From: Chloroflexota bacterium
GTDB taxonomy: Bacteria > Chloroflexota > Anaerolineae > Anaerolineales > Villigracilaceae
DNA: 64,000 bases
Direction of reading: 5' to 3'
Assembly (NCBI GenBank): GCA_023459215.1
Contig: JAEWVF010000067.1
Coordinates: 57,580-121,579 of the forward strand
Part shown: piece after piece, positions 25,532 through 32,535 of the stretch
Position numbering within the stretch: the first letter of the stretch is position 1
Layout: every line of letters begins with the position of its first letter
The notes under the pieces: model-generated
What the model saw: the letters and a program-made list of their open reading frames with translations, nothing else
What the model was told of the DNA's origin: nothing
Database searches by the model: none
Translations under genes and position numbers: made by a program

Positions 25532-26854
25532 TTAGCCAAACATCTTTGGCAGGCCTTTCAGGCCGGATTTTTGCAAGGTCTTCATCAACTTCTGGGTTTC
25601 GCGGTATTGCTTGATCAACTTGTTGACATCCTGGACTTCCATGCCACAACCTGCCGCAATACGGCGGCGGCGCGAGGCATTCAGGATATCCGGGTCGCGG
25701 CGCTCGCCGCGAGTCATCGAGTTGATGATGGCCTCAACATGTTTGAAATTCTTTTCGACATCGCGCGGGTCGACCTGCTTGGCTGCCTGCCCCAACTGGC
25801 CGGGCAGCATTTCCAGGATTTGCGAGAGCGGACCCATTTTGCGAATCTGGCGCATCTGGTCGAGCCAGTCTTCCAGGTCGAAATGGCCTTTCATCATCTT
25901 ATCGGCCTGTTTTTGGGCCGTTTCAGCGTCGAAGGCCGCTTCGGCTTTTTCGATCAGGCCGATGACGTCGCCCATGCCGAGGATGCGCGAGGCCAACCGC
26001 GAGGGGTCGTAAACTTCGAGCGCATCCAGCTTTTCGCCGGTACCCAGGAATTTGAGCGGCACCCCGGTTACGCTGCGGATCGAGATGGCCGCGCCACCGC
26101 GCGAATCGCCATCCATTTTGGTCAGGATCAAGCCGGTGATGGATACCGTATCACGGAAACCTTCGGCAACGTGCAGGGCTTCCTGGCCGATCATCGAATC
26201 GACTACCAACAGGGTTTCGACCGGCGGGACACGCCTGGTGATGGCCTTCAATTCATCCATCAGGGCATCATCGAGTTGGGAACGCCCGGCGGTGTCGATA
26301 ATCATGACGGTGTAACCGCCCTTTTGGGCCTGATCGAAGGCTTTGGCCGCCAAATCGGGCGGTTTGACTCCGCTCTCGGCCACCACCGGCACGTCGACGC
26401 GTTCGCCCAGGCTCTGCAACTGCTGGACAGCCGCCGGGCGATACGGGTCGCCAGCCACAAGCAGGACGCGTTCGCCGCGTCCACGCAGGAGTTTGGCCAG
26501 TTTACCGGCAGCGGTGGTTTTACCGGAACCCTGTAAGCCAACCAGCATCAACACACGCGGCTTGGGGCCGCTTAAATTGAGCGGAGCAGGCTCACCGAGG
26601 GTGGTAATCAACTCTTCATGGACAATTTTGATGATCTGTTGGCCAGGGTTGAGCGCCTTTGAGACTTCCGCCCCAACCGCGCGGGCGCGGACACGGGCGA
26701 CAAAATCCTTGACCACGCTGTAGTGGACATCAGCTTCGAGCAGGGCCAGGCGCACTTCGCGCATGGCAGCATCGACGTCAGCCTCGGAGAGTTTGCCGCG
26801 GCGGCGTAATCCGTCAAATACCTGGTTTAAGCGATTGGTTAGATTCTCAAACAT
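25532..26854 (-). CDS. ffh: Signal recognition particle protein Ffh
   Basis: A 440-residue SRP54 GTPase. An N-domain helical bundle (1-85) is followed by the G-domain with G-L-Q-G-S-G-K-T-T, D-T-A-G-R, T-K-M-D-G and G-T-G-E-K-x-x-x-L. A methionine-rich M-domain includes R-D-P-D-I-L-N-A-S-R-R-R-R-I-A-A-G-C-G for 4.5S RNA contact. It delivers nascent membrane proteins to FtsY. It leads the ffh-rpsP-khpA-rimM operon from a strong promoter and an unusually structured leader. Confidence 0.96.
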   Translation of the reverse strand: MFENLTNRLNQVFDGLRRRGKLSEADVDAAMREVRLALLEADVHYSVVKDFVARVRARAVGAEVSKALNPGQQIIKIVHEELITTLGEPAPLNLSGPKPRVLMLVGLQGSGKTTAAGKLAKLLRGRGERVLLVAGDPYRPAAVQQLQSLGERVDVPVVAESGVKPPDLAAKAFDQAQKGGYTVMIIDTAGRSQLDDALMDELKAITRRVPPVETLLVVDSMIGQEALHVAEGFRDTVSITGLILTKMDGDSRGGAAISIRSVTGVPLKFLGTGEKLDALEVYDPSRLASRILGMGDVIGLIEKAEAAFDAETAQKQADKMMKGHFDLEDWLDQMRQIRKMGPLSQILEMLPGQLGQAAKQVDPRDVEKNFKHVEAIINSMTRGERRDPDILNASRRRRIAAGCGMEVQDVNKLIKQYRETQKLMKTLQKSGLKGLPKMFG

Positions 26855-26876
26855 TGTCAGTATTAAAATTGAAATT

Positions 26877-26920
26877 TTCGCCCCGCGCCAGAGTCTCCAC
26901 CTGGGAGACTGGGGTGCGAA
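26877..26920 (-). promoter_or_regulatory. Structured leader of the ffh operon
   Basis: Between the promoter and the ffh ATG, TTCGC and GCGAA form an outer pair. An inner stem AGTCTCC / GGAGACT surrounds a 5-nt loop, with CCC/GGG pairing between. No clear Shine-Dalgarno follows. The stem could be an expression-control leader, but no ligand class is recognised. Confidence 0.45.
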
Positions 26921-26943
26921 GTGAAATGAGGAACAAGGTCGGT

Positions 26944-26972
26944 ATTGTAGCCGAGAAAGAGAGGATGGTCAA
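26944..26972 (-). promoter_or_regulatory. Promoter of the ffh operon
   Basis: Read leftwards, TTGACC (26967-26972), a 17-nt spacer and TACAAT (26944-26949) match five of six consensus positions each. The start would leave a leader of about 85 nt. Confidence 0.8.
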
Positions 26973-26982
26973 GGTAAAGTTT

Positions 26983-28017
26983 TCAGGCCCGGCTGAGTTT
27001 TGGCCCTGCGGGCGTGTCGGTGACAATCCAACCGGCGGCCTGGATTTGCTGACGCAGGGCATCGGCGCGCGCCCAGTCTTTGGCTTTCCGGGCGGCTTCA
27101 CGCTGCTCGGCCAGCGAGACAAGCTGCGGGTCGGGCGCGTCGGGCGGCGGCTCGGGGAGCGGAGCCAGGCTGGTCGCCGCCTGCCAGGCATCGGGGCGGA
27201 TATCGTCGCGGGGCGAGACGCCCAATCCCAATTCATCAAAAGAGAAAGAGCTGCCGGATGGGTAGATTTTGGGATCGCAAGCGCGCAGCAGGCTGACAGA
27301 ACTGACGCCGCTGACCTGGCATTCGCGGCGGGCAAAATCGAAAATGACGCCGGTATGTTCATCGAGGCCGATGGTGGTGTTCTCGGGCGGAAGCTGGCTG
27401 CACCACTCACGAAAACGTTCCATACCGAGGAAGCAGCGCGAGGTATCGACATCCGCCCCGCCATCGGTGTTGTTCCAGTGCGGAACACAGGAAAGCGCCA
27501 GGCCAAAAGAGCGGAACAGGTCGAGGCCGGGCACGGTATGAACATCCTGGCCGACTTTATAGATTTCGTAGACCGGCACCGCCCAGGCGCCAACAGCAAT
27601 GGTGGCCGCCGAGGCAAAAACCAGGGCCGCGCCCAGGCGCTGGCGGGCGCGAATCAGTTCCCAGGCCAGGCTATCTTGCAACTGACGGATGGCATAGGTG
27701 GGCGAGCCGGGGCCCATGAAAATCAGGTTGGCGCGCAAGAGCGGGGCAAGCAATTCGGGATCATCCGGGCTGTAGGGGCTATTTTTCTTGCGAGCCGGGA
27801 TGACATCGATCACCGGTTTGTAGTTGCCCAGGCGGGTTTTAAGATAATCGGCAACACGCCCGGCAACTTGCGAGGCATTGAGTTCGAAACCAGCCGGAGT
27901 TTCAAGGACAGCGATCCGCAGGGGAGCGGAGATTTGGCTGGCAAGGCTCTCGAAGATGCGTCCGCCAGCGAGAGAAGTTTCGCCGGAGCCGAGCAGAGCA
28001 ATTGGGCCGAGGGTCAT
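26983..28017 (-). CDS. Peptidase S51/cyanophycinase-like protein with a CysS-type C-terminal domain
   Basis: A 344-residue protein. The first about 250 residues resemble the class-I glutamine-amidotransferase-like fold of S51 peptidases: L-L-G-S-G-E-T-S at the start, I-F-M-G-P-G-S-P, F-A-S-A-A-T as the probable nucleophile elbow and G-L-D-E-H-T-G-V near the end. The elbow differs from the canonical G-x-S-A-G, so activity is uncertain. Residues about 300-344 (L-A-E-Q-R-E-A-A-R ... A-D-A-L-R-Q-Q-I ... D-T-P-A-G-P) match the small helical domain closing cysteinyl-tRNA synthetases. The fusion is unusual and its role is unknown. Confidence 0.65.
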   Translation of the reverse strand: MTLGPIALLGSGETSLAGGRIFESLASQISAPLRIAVLETPAGFELNASQVAGRVADYLKTRLGNYKPVIDVIPARKKNSPYSPDDPELLAPLLRANLIFMGPGSPTYAIRQLQDSLAWELIRARQRLGAALVFASAATIAVGAWAVPVYEIYKVGQDVHTVPGLDLFRSFGLALSCVPHWNNTDGGADVDTSRCFLGMERFREWCSQLPPENTTIGLDEHTGVIFDFARRECQVSGVSSVSLLRACDPKIYPSGSSFSFDELGLGVSPRDDIRPDAWQAATSLAPLPEPPPDAPDPQLVSLAEQREAARKAKDWARADALRQQIQAAGWIVTDTPAGPKLSRA

Positions 28018-28049
28018 TTTGGGTTCCAGTTTCCAATAAGGTGTTGGGG

Positions 28050-28078
28050 GTAGGGGCGTAGCAGTGCTACGTTCCTAC
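28050..28078. repeat. GTAGGGG-type short palindrome at a stop codon (copy 3)
   Basis: GTAGGGG and TTCCTAC enclose the perfect stem CGTAGCA-G-TGCTACG. The redoxin's stop codon (28067-28069) lies inside the palindrome, so the element supplies the last residues and the stop of that protein. Confidence 0.7.
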
Positions 28079-28537
28079 TTCATGATTGATTTTATCGAGC
28101 ATTCTCAAAATCAGGCTGTTTTCAGGAATATCTTTCATCGAATCGCCGTAGTGCTGGTAGCGGATTTGTCCGTCTTTGTCGACCAGCATCAGGGCCGGGA
28201 CACGACCCAGCTTGAAAATGTTCCATTCCTGCCCGTACAGATTGGAAACCTGATGCCGGGGGTCGGGCAGACCAAGATAAGGGAGCTTATTTTCGGCCCA
28301 ATGGCGCTGGTAGGCCTGGGCAGTATCAGGGCCAATGCAGATGATTTGCGCGTCACGCGCGCTGAAGGCCGCATAATCATCACGCAAGCGTTCGAGATGG
28401 GCGCGGCAATGCGGTCACATGAATCCGCGCAGGAAAACCAGAACAATGTTCTGGCGGCCTTTGTAATCAGAGAGTTTTACGGGGCGGCCTTCAAAATCGG
28501 GCAGTTCAAAATTGGGGGCGAGGGTAAAGTTGTTCAT
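28067..28537 (-). CDS. AhpC/TSA-like redoxin with in-frame UGA, candidate selenoprotein
   Basis: Reading from the ATG at 28537 gives a 156-residue thioredoxin-fold protein if the UGA at 28415-28417 (codon 41) is translated. The N-terminus (A-P-N-F-E-L-P-D-F-E-G) and F-L-R-G-F-M-(UGA)-P-H-C-R place the UGA exactly where peroxiredoxin-like proteins carry the first, attacking Cys of a C-x-x-C pair. The second Cys is intact. Similarity continues unbroken downstream: I-G-P-D, G-L-P-D-P, the cis-Pro in R-V-P-A-L-M-L-V-D. A selenocysteine U-x-x-C redox centre is the best reading; a nonsense mutation or sequencing error is the alternative. A potential hairpin directly follows the UGA. No selA, selB or selC is in the window. 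Confidence 0.7.
28369..28414 (-). other. Possible bacterial SECIS hairpin after the UGA
   Basis: In the mRNA sense, CCGCAT directly after the UGA (28409-28414) can pair with ATGCGG (28369-28374). Inside, CATC pairs with GATG and ACG-CUUG-CGU forms a tip about 27-30 nt after the UGA, within the usual distance for bacterial SECIS elements. Pairing was judged by eye, and the loop lacks an obvious match to the E. coli consensus. Confidence 0.35.
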
Positions 28538-28552
28538 ATCTATTTTTCAGGA

Positions 28553-28589
28553 TCGGTTACGCAGTTATCCGGTTGTCCGATTATTCGGC
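28553..28589. repeat. Octamer-word repeat (CGGTTATCC-like)
   Basis: About four consecutive related 8-mers (CGGTTACG, CAGTTATC, CGGTTGTC, CGATTATT) fill the gap between the redoxin start and the hydrolase stop. The same words recur at 29569-29668. Confidence 0.5.
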
Positions 28590-29555
28590 TTAATATCTGT
28601 TCAGGAAATCGCGCACGGCCTGCATGAATTCATCCGGTTTTTCCTCGTGGGGGACATGCCCAGCATTTGGGATGACCACCAGCACCGCGTTGGGGATTTC
28701 ACCGCCCAGACGGATCGATTCTTCGGTGGGGACGATACGGTCGTCATCTCCCGTCAGCACGAGCACCGGCAAATTGAGTTCATCCAACCTTTCGGCGAGG
28801 CCCAGCGGGCGGCTGGAGGCGGTCAACTCCCACAGGGCGCGATCCCAGTTGTGAGCTTTGAGCGGTTTGCGATAACCATCTAGAATTTCGGGCGTGACCA
28901 GCGAGGGGTTATGGAAGGCGGTGCGGATGAAGTCATCGCCGCTGGTGGCAATCTGACGCGCCAGCAAGGGGCCGAGATGGCGCATCTGGGGCGTACCGAG
29001 CAAGGGACGCGCCCAGGCCGGCGAACCGCCGCCGGTATAGATGGCGGCATCGACCAGAATCAGCCCCGCCACCCGTTCAGGATAGGTCAGGGCAGTATAA
29101 ACCGAAACCGTCCCGCCCGCCGAGTTGCCCACCAACCAGGCTTTTTCGATGCCGAGGGCATCCATCAGGCCGATCACAATCGCTGCCTGCGATTCGGATG
29201 AATAGGGGTTTGCCCCCGTCCACTCGCCGGGCATCGGACGGCTGGTCAGGCCGAAAGCGGGACGGTCGTAAGCGATGACGCGCCCCAATTCAGAAAACGG
29301 CTCCATCACCTCGCGCCAGGAGAAAGCCGAAGCGCCAAACCCGTGCAGGAGAATGAAAGCCGTCTGGCCTGCGCCCTGTTCCTTGTAATGAACAGACAGC
29401 CCATTGACCTCGATAAACTTGCTGTCCGGGTCGGCCAGTTCGCGCTCCGAGACCGTCCCTGTGAGCGGCGGCACCAGGACAAGGAAGGGGCCAACGGCCA
29501 GGGCTAACAAGAGAAAAGCCAGGATGCCAAGCAGAATTTTCAGTAGTTTTTTCAT
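28590..29555 (-). CDS. Membrane-anchored alpha/beta hydrolase
   Basis: A 321-residue hydrolase with an N-terminal hydrophobic helix (about 4-28) that is either an uncleaved anchor or a signal. Catalytic features are H-G-F-G-A-S (oxyanion), the nucleophile Ser in V-G-N-S-A-G-G, an acid in T-G-D-D-D-R-I-V-P and His in N-A-G-H-V-P-H-E-E. The pattern is that of soluble-epoxide-hydrolase/haloalkane-type lipolytic enzymes; the substrate is unknown. Flanked on both sides by octamer-word repeats, it appears to be an independent unit. Confidence 0.8.
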   Translation of the reverse strand: MKKLLKILLGILAFLLLALAVGPFLVLVPPLTGTVSERELADPDSKFIEVNGLSVHYKEQGAGQTAFILLHGFGASAFSWREVMEPFSELGRVIAYDRPAFGLTSRPMPGEWTGANPYSSESQAAIVIGLMDALGIEKAWLVGNSAGGTVSVYTALTYPERVAGLILVDAAIYTGGGSPAWARPLLGTPQMRHLGPLLARQIATSGDDFIRTAFHNPSLVTPEILDGYRKPLKAHNWDRALWELTASSRPLGLAERLDELNLPVLVLTGDDDRIVPTEESIRLGGEIPNAVLVVIPNAGHVPHEEKPDEFMQAVRDFLNRY

Positions 29556-29568
29556 GGTTGCGAATTTT

Positions 29569-29668
29569 CGGTTTTCCAGTTGTGCGATTATCCAGTTATC
29601 CAGTTTTTCAGTTCTCCGGTTCGTTCAAAGAACAGGATGAAACCGGCAAACCGGGCAACCGGATAACG
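29569..29668. repeat. Octamer-word inverted repeat
   Basis: The left half contains TATCCAG/TTATCCAG/TTCTCCGG-type 8-mers. The right half contains the inverted words (ACCGGCAA, ACCGGGCA, ACCGGATA). The element spans almost the whole gap between two hydrolase genes and shares its words with 28553-28589. Confidence 0.6.
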
Positions 29669-29673
29669 AAACC

Positions 29674-30411
29674 TTAAGGGGTGAGCGATTGGAGAAAATC
29701 CGCCGTTTCGCGGGCAATTTGCGTCCACTGCTCTTCAGGGCTGATCGTTGCGGGCAAATCTCCGGGCTGGGAGCCGTAATCGCCAAACTGGGCATGATTG
29801 CCGCCTTCGAGCAGCACAAAACGACTGTCTTGCGGGTAAAAACGATTGGCGGCTTCAACATTTTCAGGAGGAAAGAGGCGGTCGAGCGAAGCGCTGATGG
29901 TCAGGACTTGCAGCGAATTGGCGCGCGGACTCTCATCGACGGGCGAGGCCGCCCACAGAACCAATCCGCTGACCCAGGAGTGTTCGCTGGCAAACATGGA
30001 AGCCGCCACGCCGCCCAGGGAATGTCCGCCAACCGCCCAGGTCTCGATTTGCGGAAAAGATTGCGGCACGGATGAGCCGGCCTCGACATCGAACAGGGCC
30101 ATGTTGAGCCGCACCGGAACCATTACCACAAGGTAGCCCTGCTCGGCCAGCTTGCGCATCACCGGCGCATACGCGCGATAATCGACCCGCGCACCGGGGT
30201 AGAAAATCAGGCCAATGGAGGCCTCGGTTTGGGTTGGTTGGAACGAAAGATAGCCTGGCGTTTCGTTGACCATCACCGCATCGGTTGTCCGCAAAGCCTC
30301 CAGAGCCGGCGCACCAGGGCGCATGGGGATCGAGGCCCAAACCACAAAACCGGCCAGCAGCAGGGCCACAACTGCCAAAACTACCAACAGAAAACGCTTT
30401 AAGTACTGCAT
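29674..30411 (-). CDS. Membrane-anchored alpha/beta hydrolase (dienelactone hydrolase-like)
   Basis: A 245-residue protein with an N-terminal hydrophobic helix (about 5-27). I-F-Y-P-G-A-R-V-D marks the oxyanion strand, G-G-H-S-L-G-G the nucleophile elbow, a late Asp lies in S-A-S-L-D, and His in G-G-N-H-A-Q-F. The fold section without a large cap resembles the alpha/beta hydrolase family that includes dienelactone hydrolase. The ATG at 30411 is preferred over a TTG at 30423, which would begin inside a palindrome. Substrate unknown. Confidence 0.75.
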   Translation of the reverse strand: MQYLKRFLLVVLAVVALLLAGFVVWASIPMRPGAPALEALRTTDAVMVNETPGYLSFQPTQTEASIGLIFYPGARVDYRAYAPVMRKLAEQGYLVVMVPVRLNMALFDVEAGSSVPQSFPQIETWAVGGHSLGGVAASMFASEHSWVSGLVLWAASPVDESPRANSLQVLTISASLDRLFPPENVEAANRFYPQDSRFVLLEGGNHAQFGDYGSQPGDLPATISPEEQWTQIARETADFLQSLTP

Positions 30412-30418
30412 GGTTTTA

Positions 30419-30440
30419 TCCAAAATCCGGAGACTTTGGA
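30419..30440. repeat. Short palindrome, AAAATC/GATTTT family
   Basis: TCCAAAATC and GACTTTGGA pair at eight of nine positions around CGGA. It lies directly upstream of the hydrolase start at 30411 and 8 bases from the uracil-DNA glycosylase stop. It is related to the elements at 271 and in queA. Confidence 0.55.
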
Positions 30441-30447
30441 CAAAACC

Positions 30448-31131
30448 CTAGGTCTCCAATAACTGGCGGGCTTGCGCCCAGATTGAGTCGAACATGGCGA
30501 CCGTCAATTTTCCGGTCAGGGTATTTTGCTGGCTGGGATGGTAGGAACAAAGCAAGGATGAATGCGGAGTGCAGAATGCAGAATTTGGCAATGAGAACAA
30601 TGCGCCGTGGGCAAACTTCCAGCCGGGGTTACGGATTGAAAATATCCGCAGTACTCTCTCAAATGCTATCCGACCCAGAACAACAATCACTTTGGGCTGG
30701 ATGAGTTGCAGTTCGCGTTCCAGGTAAGGCTGGCAATTGGCAAGTTCTTCAGGCAGGGGCTTGTTATCGGGCGGGGCGCAGCGCGCGGCAGCAGCCATAT
30801 ACAAATCGGTCAGTTGCAGCCCATCGTCGCGCGAGCGGGATTCGGGTCGATTCGCAAATCCGGCGCGGTAAAGGGCCGGGTAGAGAAAATTGCCCGAGGC
30901 GTCCCCGGTGAACTGGCGGCCAGTACGGTTCGATCCGTGCGCGCCAGGGGCCAGACCGACGACAAAAACGCGCGCGGCCGGGTCGCCAAAACCGGGGACC
31001 GGTTTGCCCCAGTATTCCTGATCGCGGTAGGCCTTGCGCTTCTCGCGCGCAACCTGCTCACGCCACGCTACCAGGCGCGGACAGGCCCGGCAATGGATGA
31101 TTTCGGAGTTGAGCGAAGATAAGGATTCCAT
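30448..31131 (-). CDS. Uracil-DNA glycosylase, family 5 (UdgB-like), with an in-frame repeat insertion
   Basis: A 227-residue protein with C-R-A-C-P-R-L near the N-terminus and further cysteines (R-C-A-P-P, N-C-Q-P) giving the 4Fe-4S ligands. Motif A reads G-L-A-P-G-A-H-G-S-N-R-T-G and motif B S-Y-H-P-S-Q-Q-N, the family-5 signature. It removes uracil and some deaminated bases from DNA. Between F-A-H-G-A-L-F and motif B lies an extra about 8-residue segment (S-A-F-C-T-P-H-S) encoded by three tandem 7-mers at 30564-30584. I place the start at 31131; the upstream in-frame extension translates repeat DNA. Confidence 0.85.
   Translation of the reverse strand: MESLSSLNSEIIHCRACPRLVAWREQVAREKRKAYRDQEYWGKPVPGFGDPAARVFVVGLAPGAHGSNRTGRQFTGDASGNFLYPALYRAGFANRPESRSRDDGLQLTDLYMAAAARCAPPDNKPLPEELANCQPYLERELQLIQPKVIVVLGRIAFERVLRIFSIRNPGWKFAHGALFSLPNSAFCTPHSSLLCSYHPSQQNTLTGKLTVAMFDSIWAQARQLLET
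30564..30584. repeat. Three tandem heptamers inside the uracil-DNA glycosylase gene
   Basis: GCGGAGT, GCAGAAT and GCAGAAT are consecutive 7-mers, 21 bp in total, so the reading frame is preserved. They encode part of a loop just before catalytic motif B. Confidence 0.65.
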
Positions 31132-31148
31132 TTTTTCAGGCTTTGAAG

Positions 31149-31193
31149 ATTGAAGGTTGAAAATCGTTTGATCCGCGACTTTCAACCTTCAAT
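31149..31193. repeat. Heptamer-based inverted repeat
   Basis: ATTGAAGGTTGAAA (31149-31162) and TTTCAACCTTCAAT (31180-31193) form a perfect 14-bp inverted repeat between the glycosylase start and the glycoside hydrolase stop. Words match those at 17972-18010. Confidence 0.7.
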
Positions 31194-31195
31194 TT

Positions 31196-32437
31196 TTATC
31201 CCTTTCTTTCAAGATAGGCCCGGTACAGTGTTCCCAGGTCATCGTACATCTTGTTTTCGTAAAACGCATCCCCATCCAGGCCGGGGAATTTGGCATATTC
31301 GGGAATCGGTTTAACGGTTGGGCGGGTCGCCGCGAATTGGCGGATGACTTCGGCATGCGGTTTGAGCGAGCCATCGGGGCGAATCAGGCCGAAGTGGCGT
31401 TCGTGGCGCGACTCGCCGCAGGGCGGCAGGTTCCAGAGTTCTTCGGCGTAATCGGCGAAGCACCAGAGCATCGCCCCGGTTGCGCCGCTATCCTGCAGGT
31501 TGGGCAGCACCTGACGGATATAGTCGGCCAGGTCTTCTTCGGAAGCCATGAACTGCGTGCGGTCGAGGCCGTAGGCCTGCCATTCCCAGGTTTCGGAGGC
31601 TTTGCCGGGCAGGTTGGTGCAGCCGCCAAACTCCTCCATCAGGGCCGGTTTGCCGGCAAAGTGGGCGGTCAGGGCGGTCATGAACGGGACATGGTCCGGG
31701 TCGAGCGGGCCGCGCACCCATTCTGTGTACATCGGATAGGCGTGCATGACAGGCTGGTCGGTTTCGGCGCAGACATCATGCACCCGCAGGCCGCAATCGT
31801 ATTCCAGGTTGCCGCCATGCAGCCCGACCGTGACCGGCGTCTGCGGATCAATTTCTTTGACCAATGTGGCCATCTCGCGCACCCAGGCGCGGCCCTGGGC
31901 GGCATCGGCGGGCCAGGCGAACAGGTCAGGCTCGTTGCCCAGGTTCCACAGCCAGAGGCCCGGATGTCCCTTGAGCGCGCCGACGACGGTTTTGAGCAAA
32001 ATCCGCTCGGCATCCAGCGCCAGCGGATCGGTGAACATGTTACGGTAATTGCCGTCCGGGACGATTTTGCCCTGGGTCAGCACCTGGCGCATAAAACCAA
32101 AATAGGGCGAGGAAAAACCCTCGCGTTCGCCAACCAGCCAGCGCGGGGCCCAGTTTGGGCCGCTCATGTGGCCGGTGAAGAAAGTCACATCCAGGCCGAG
32201 CTTGTGCTTTTCGGCCAGGTCGGCCACCTTGAGCAGGTTCGCCAGCGCAGTTTTATCAACGCTGCCCGGATCGGGCTGGAAATCATCCCAGAGCGGAAAG
32301 ATGCGAACCACGTTCAGGCCGAGATCGTGGATCAGGGCAAAATCGTCATCCACTTCGGCGGCATCGAAATTCGGCCACCAGTACATGGCTTTGCGGCGCG
32401 GCCAGTAGTTGACGCCAAGGTTGAAATTATTGGGCAT
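31196..32437 (-). CDS. Glycoside hydrolase, clan A (GH5/mannanase-like)
   Basis: A 413-residue cytoplasmic-looking TIM-barrel enzyme without signal peptide. N-Y-W-P-R-R-x-x-M-Y-W-W opens the first strand. L-W-N-L-G-N-E-P-D carries the acid/base Glu (about residue 169), and A-L-M-E-E-F-G-G the nucleophile Glu (about 269), the paired glutamates of clan GH-A. Similar proteins are annotated as beta-mannanase or endoglucanase-like. Absence of an export signal suggests action on imported oligosaccharides or glycosides. It stands alone between two repeat elements. Confidence 0.78.
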   Translation of the reverse strand: MPNNFNLGVNYWPRRKAMYWWPNFDAAEVDDDFALIHDLGLNVVRIFPLWDDFQPDPGSVDKTALANLLKVADLAEKHKLGLDVTFFTGHMSGPNWAPRWLVGEREGFSSPYFGFMRQVLTQGKIVPDGNYRNMFTDPLALDAERILLKTVVGALKGHPGLWLWNLGNEPDLFAWPADAAQGRAWVREMATLVKEIDPQTPVTVGLHGGNLEYDCGLRVHDVCAETDQPVMHAYPMYTEWVRGPLDPDHVPFMTALTAHFAGKPALMEEFGGCTNLPGKASETWEWQAYGLDRTQFMASEEDLADYIRQVLPNLQDSGATGAMLWCFADYAEELWNLPPCGESRHERHFGLIRPDGSLKPHAEVIRQFAATRPTVKPIPEYAKFPGLDGDAFYENKMYDDLGTLYRAYLERKG

Positions 32438-32450
32438 GTGAGTCTCCGGG

Positions 32451-32534
32451 TGTCAGGTATCAGGTATCAGGTGTCAGGTGTCAGGCGCGGGAGGTTTGGG
32501 GTTTACCTGACACCTGACACTTAAAAACCTGACA
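32451..32534. repeat. Tandem heptamer array TGTCAGG with inverted copies
   Basis: Five perfect consecutive heptamers (TGTCAGG, TATCAGG, TATCAGG, TGTCAGG, TGTCAGG; 32451-32485) are followed after 20 nt by inverted copies CCTGACA at 32506, 32513 and 32528. The array begins right at the queA stop codon and can form a long hairpin. Confidence 0.85.
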
Positions 32535-32535
32535 C

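Noticed and set aside
25431..25649. In-frame N-terminal extension of rpsP
   Set aside because: S16 starts at M-V-R-I-R-L with a good ribosome site at 25430; the extension overlaps the end of ffh and is unlike any S16.
26854..28053. A 399-codon + strand frame opposite the S51-like gene and ffh promoter
   Set aside because: The minus-strand gene has family motifs and the ffh promoter is embedded in this stretch; the + frame has a low-complexity, Gly/Arg-rich translation.
32451..32534. Possible CRISPR array
   Set aside because: Units are contiguous 7-mers without spacers, with inverted copies, and no cas genes are nearby.
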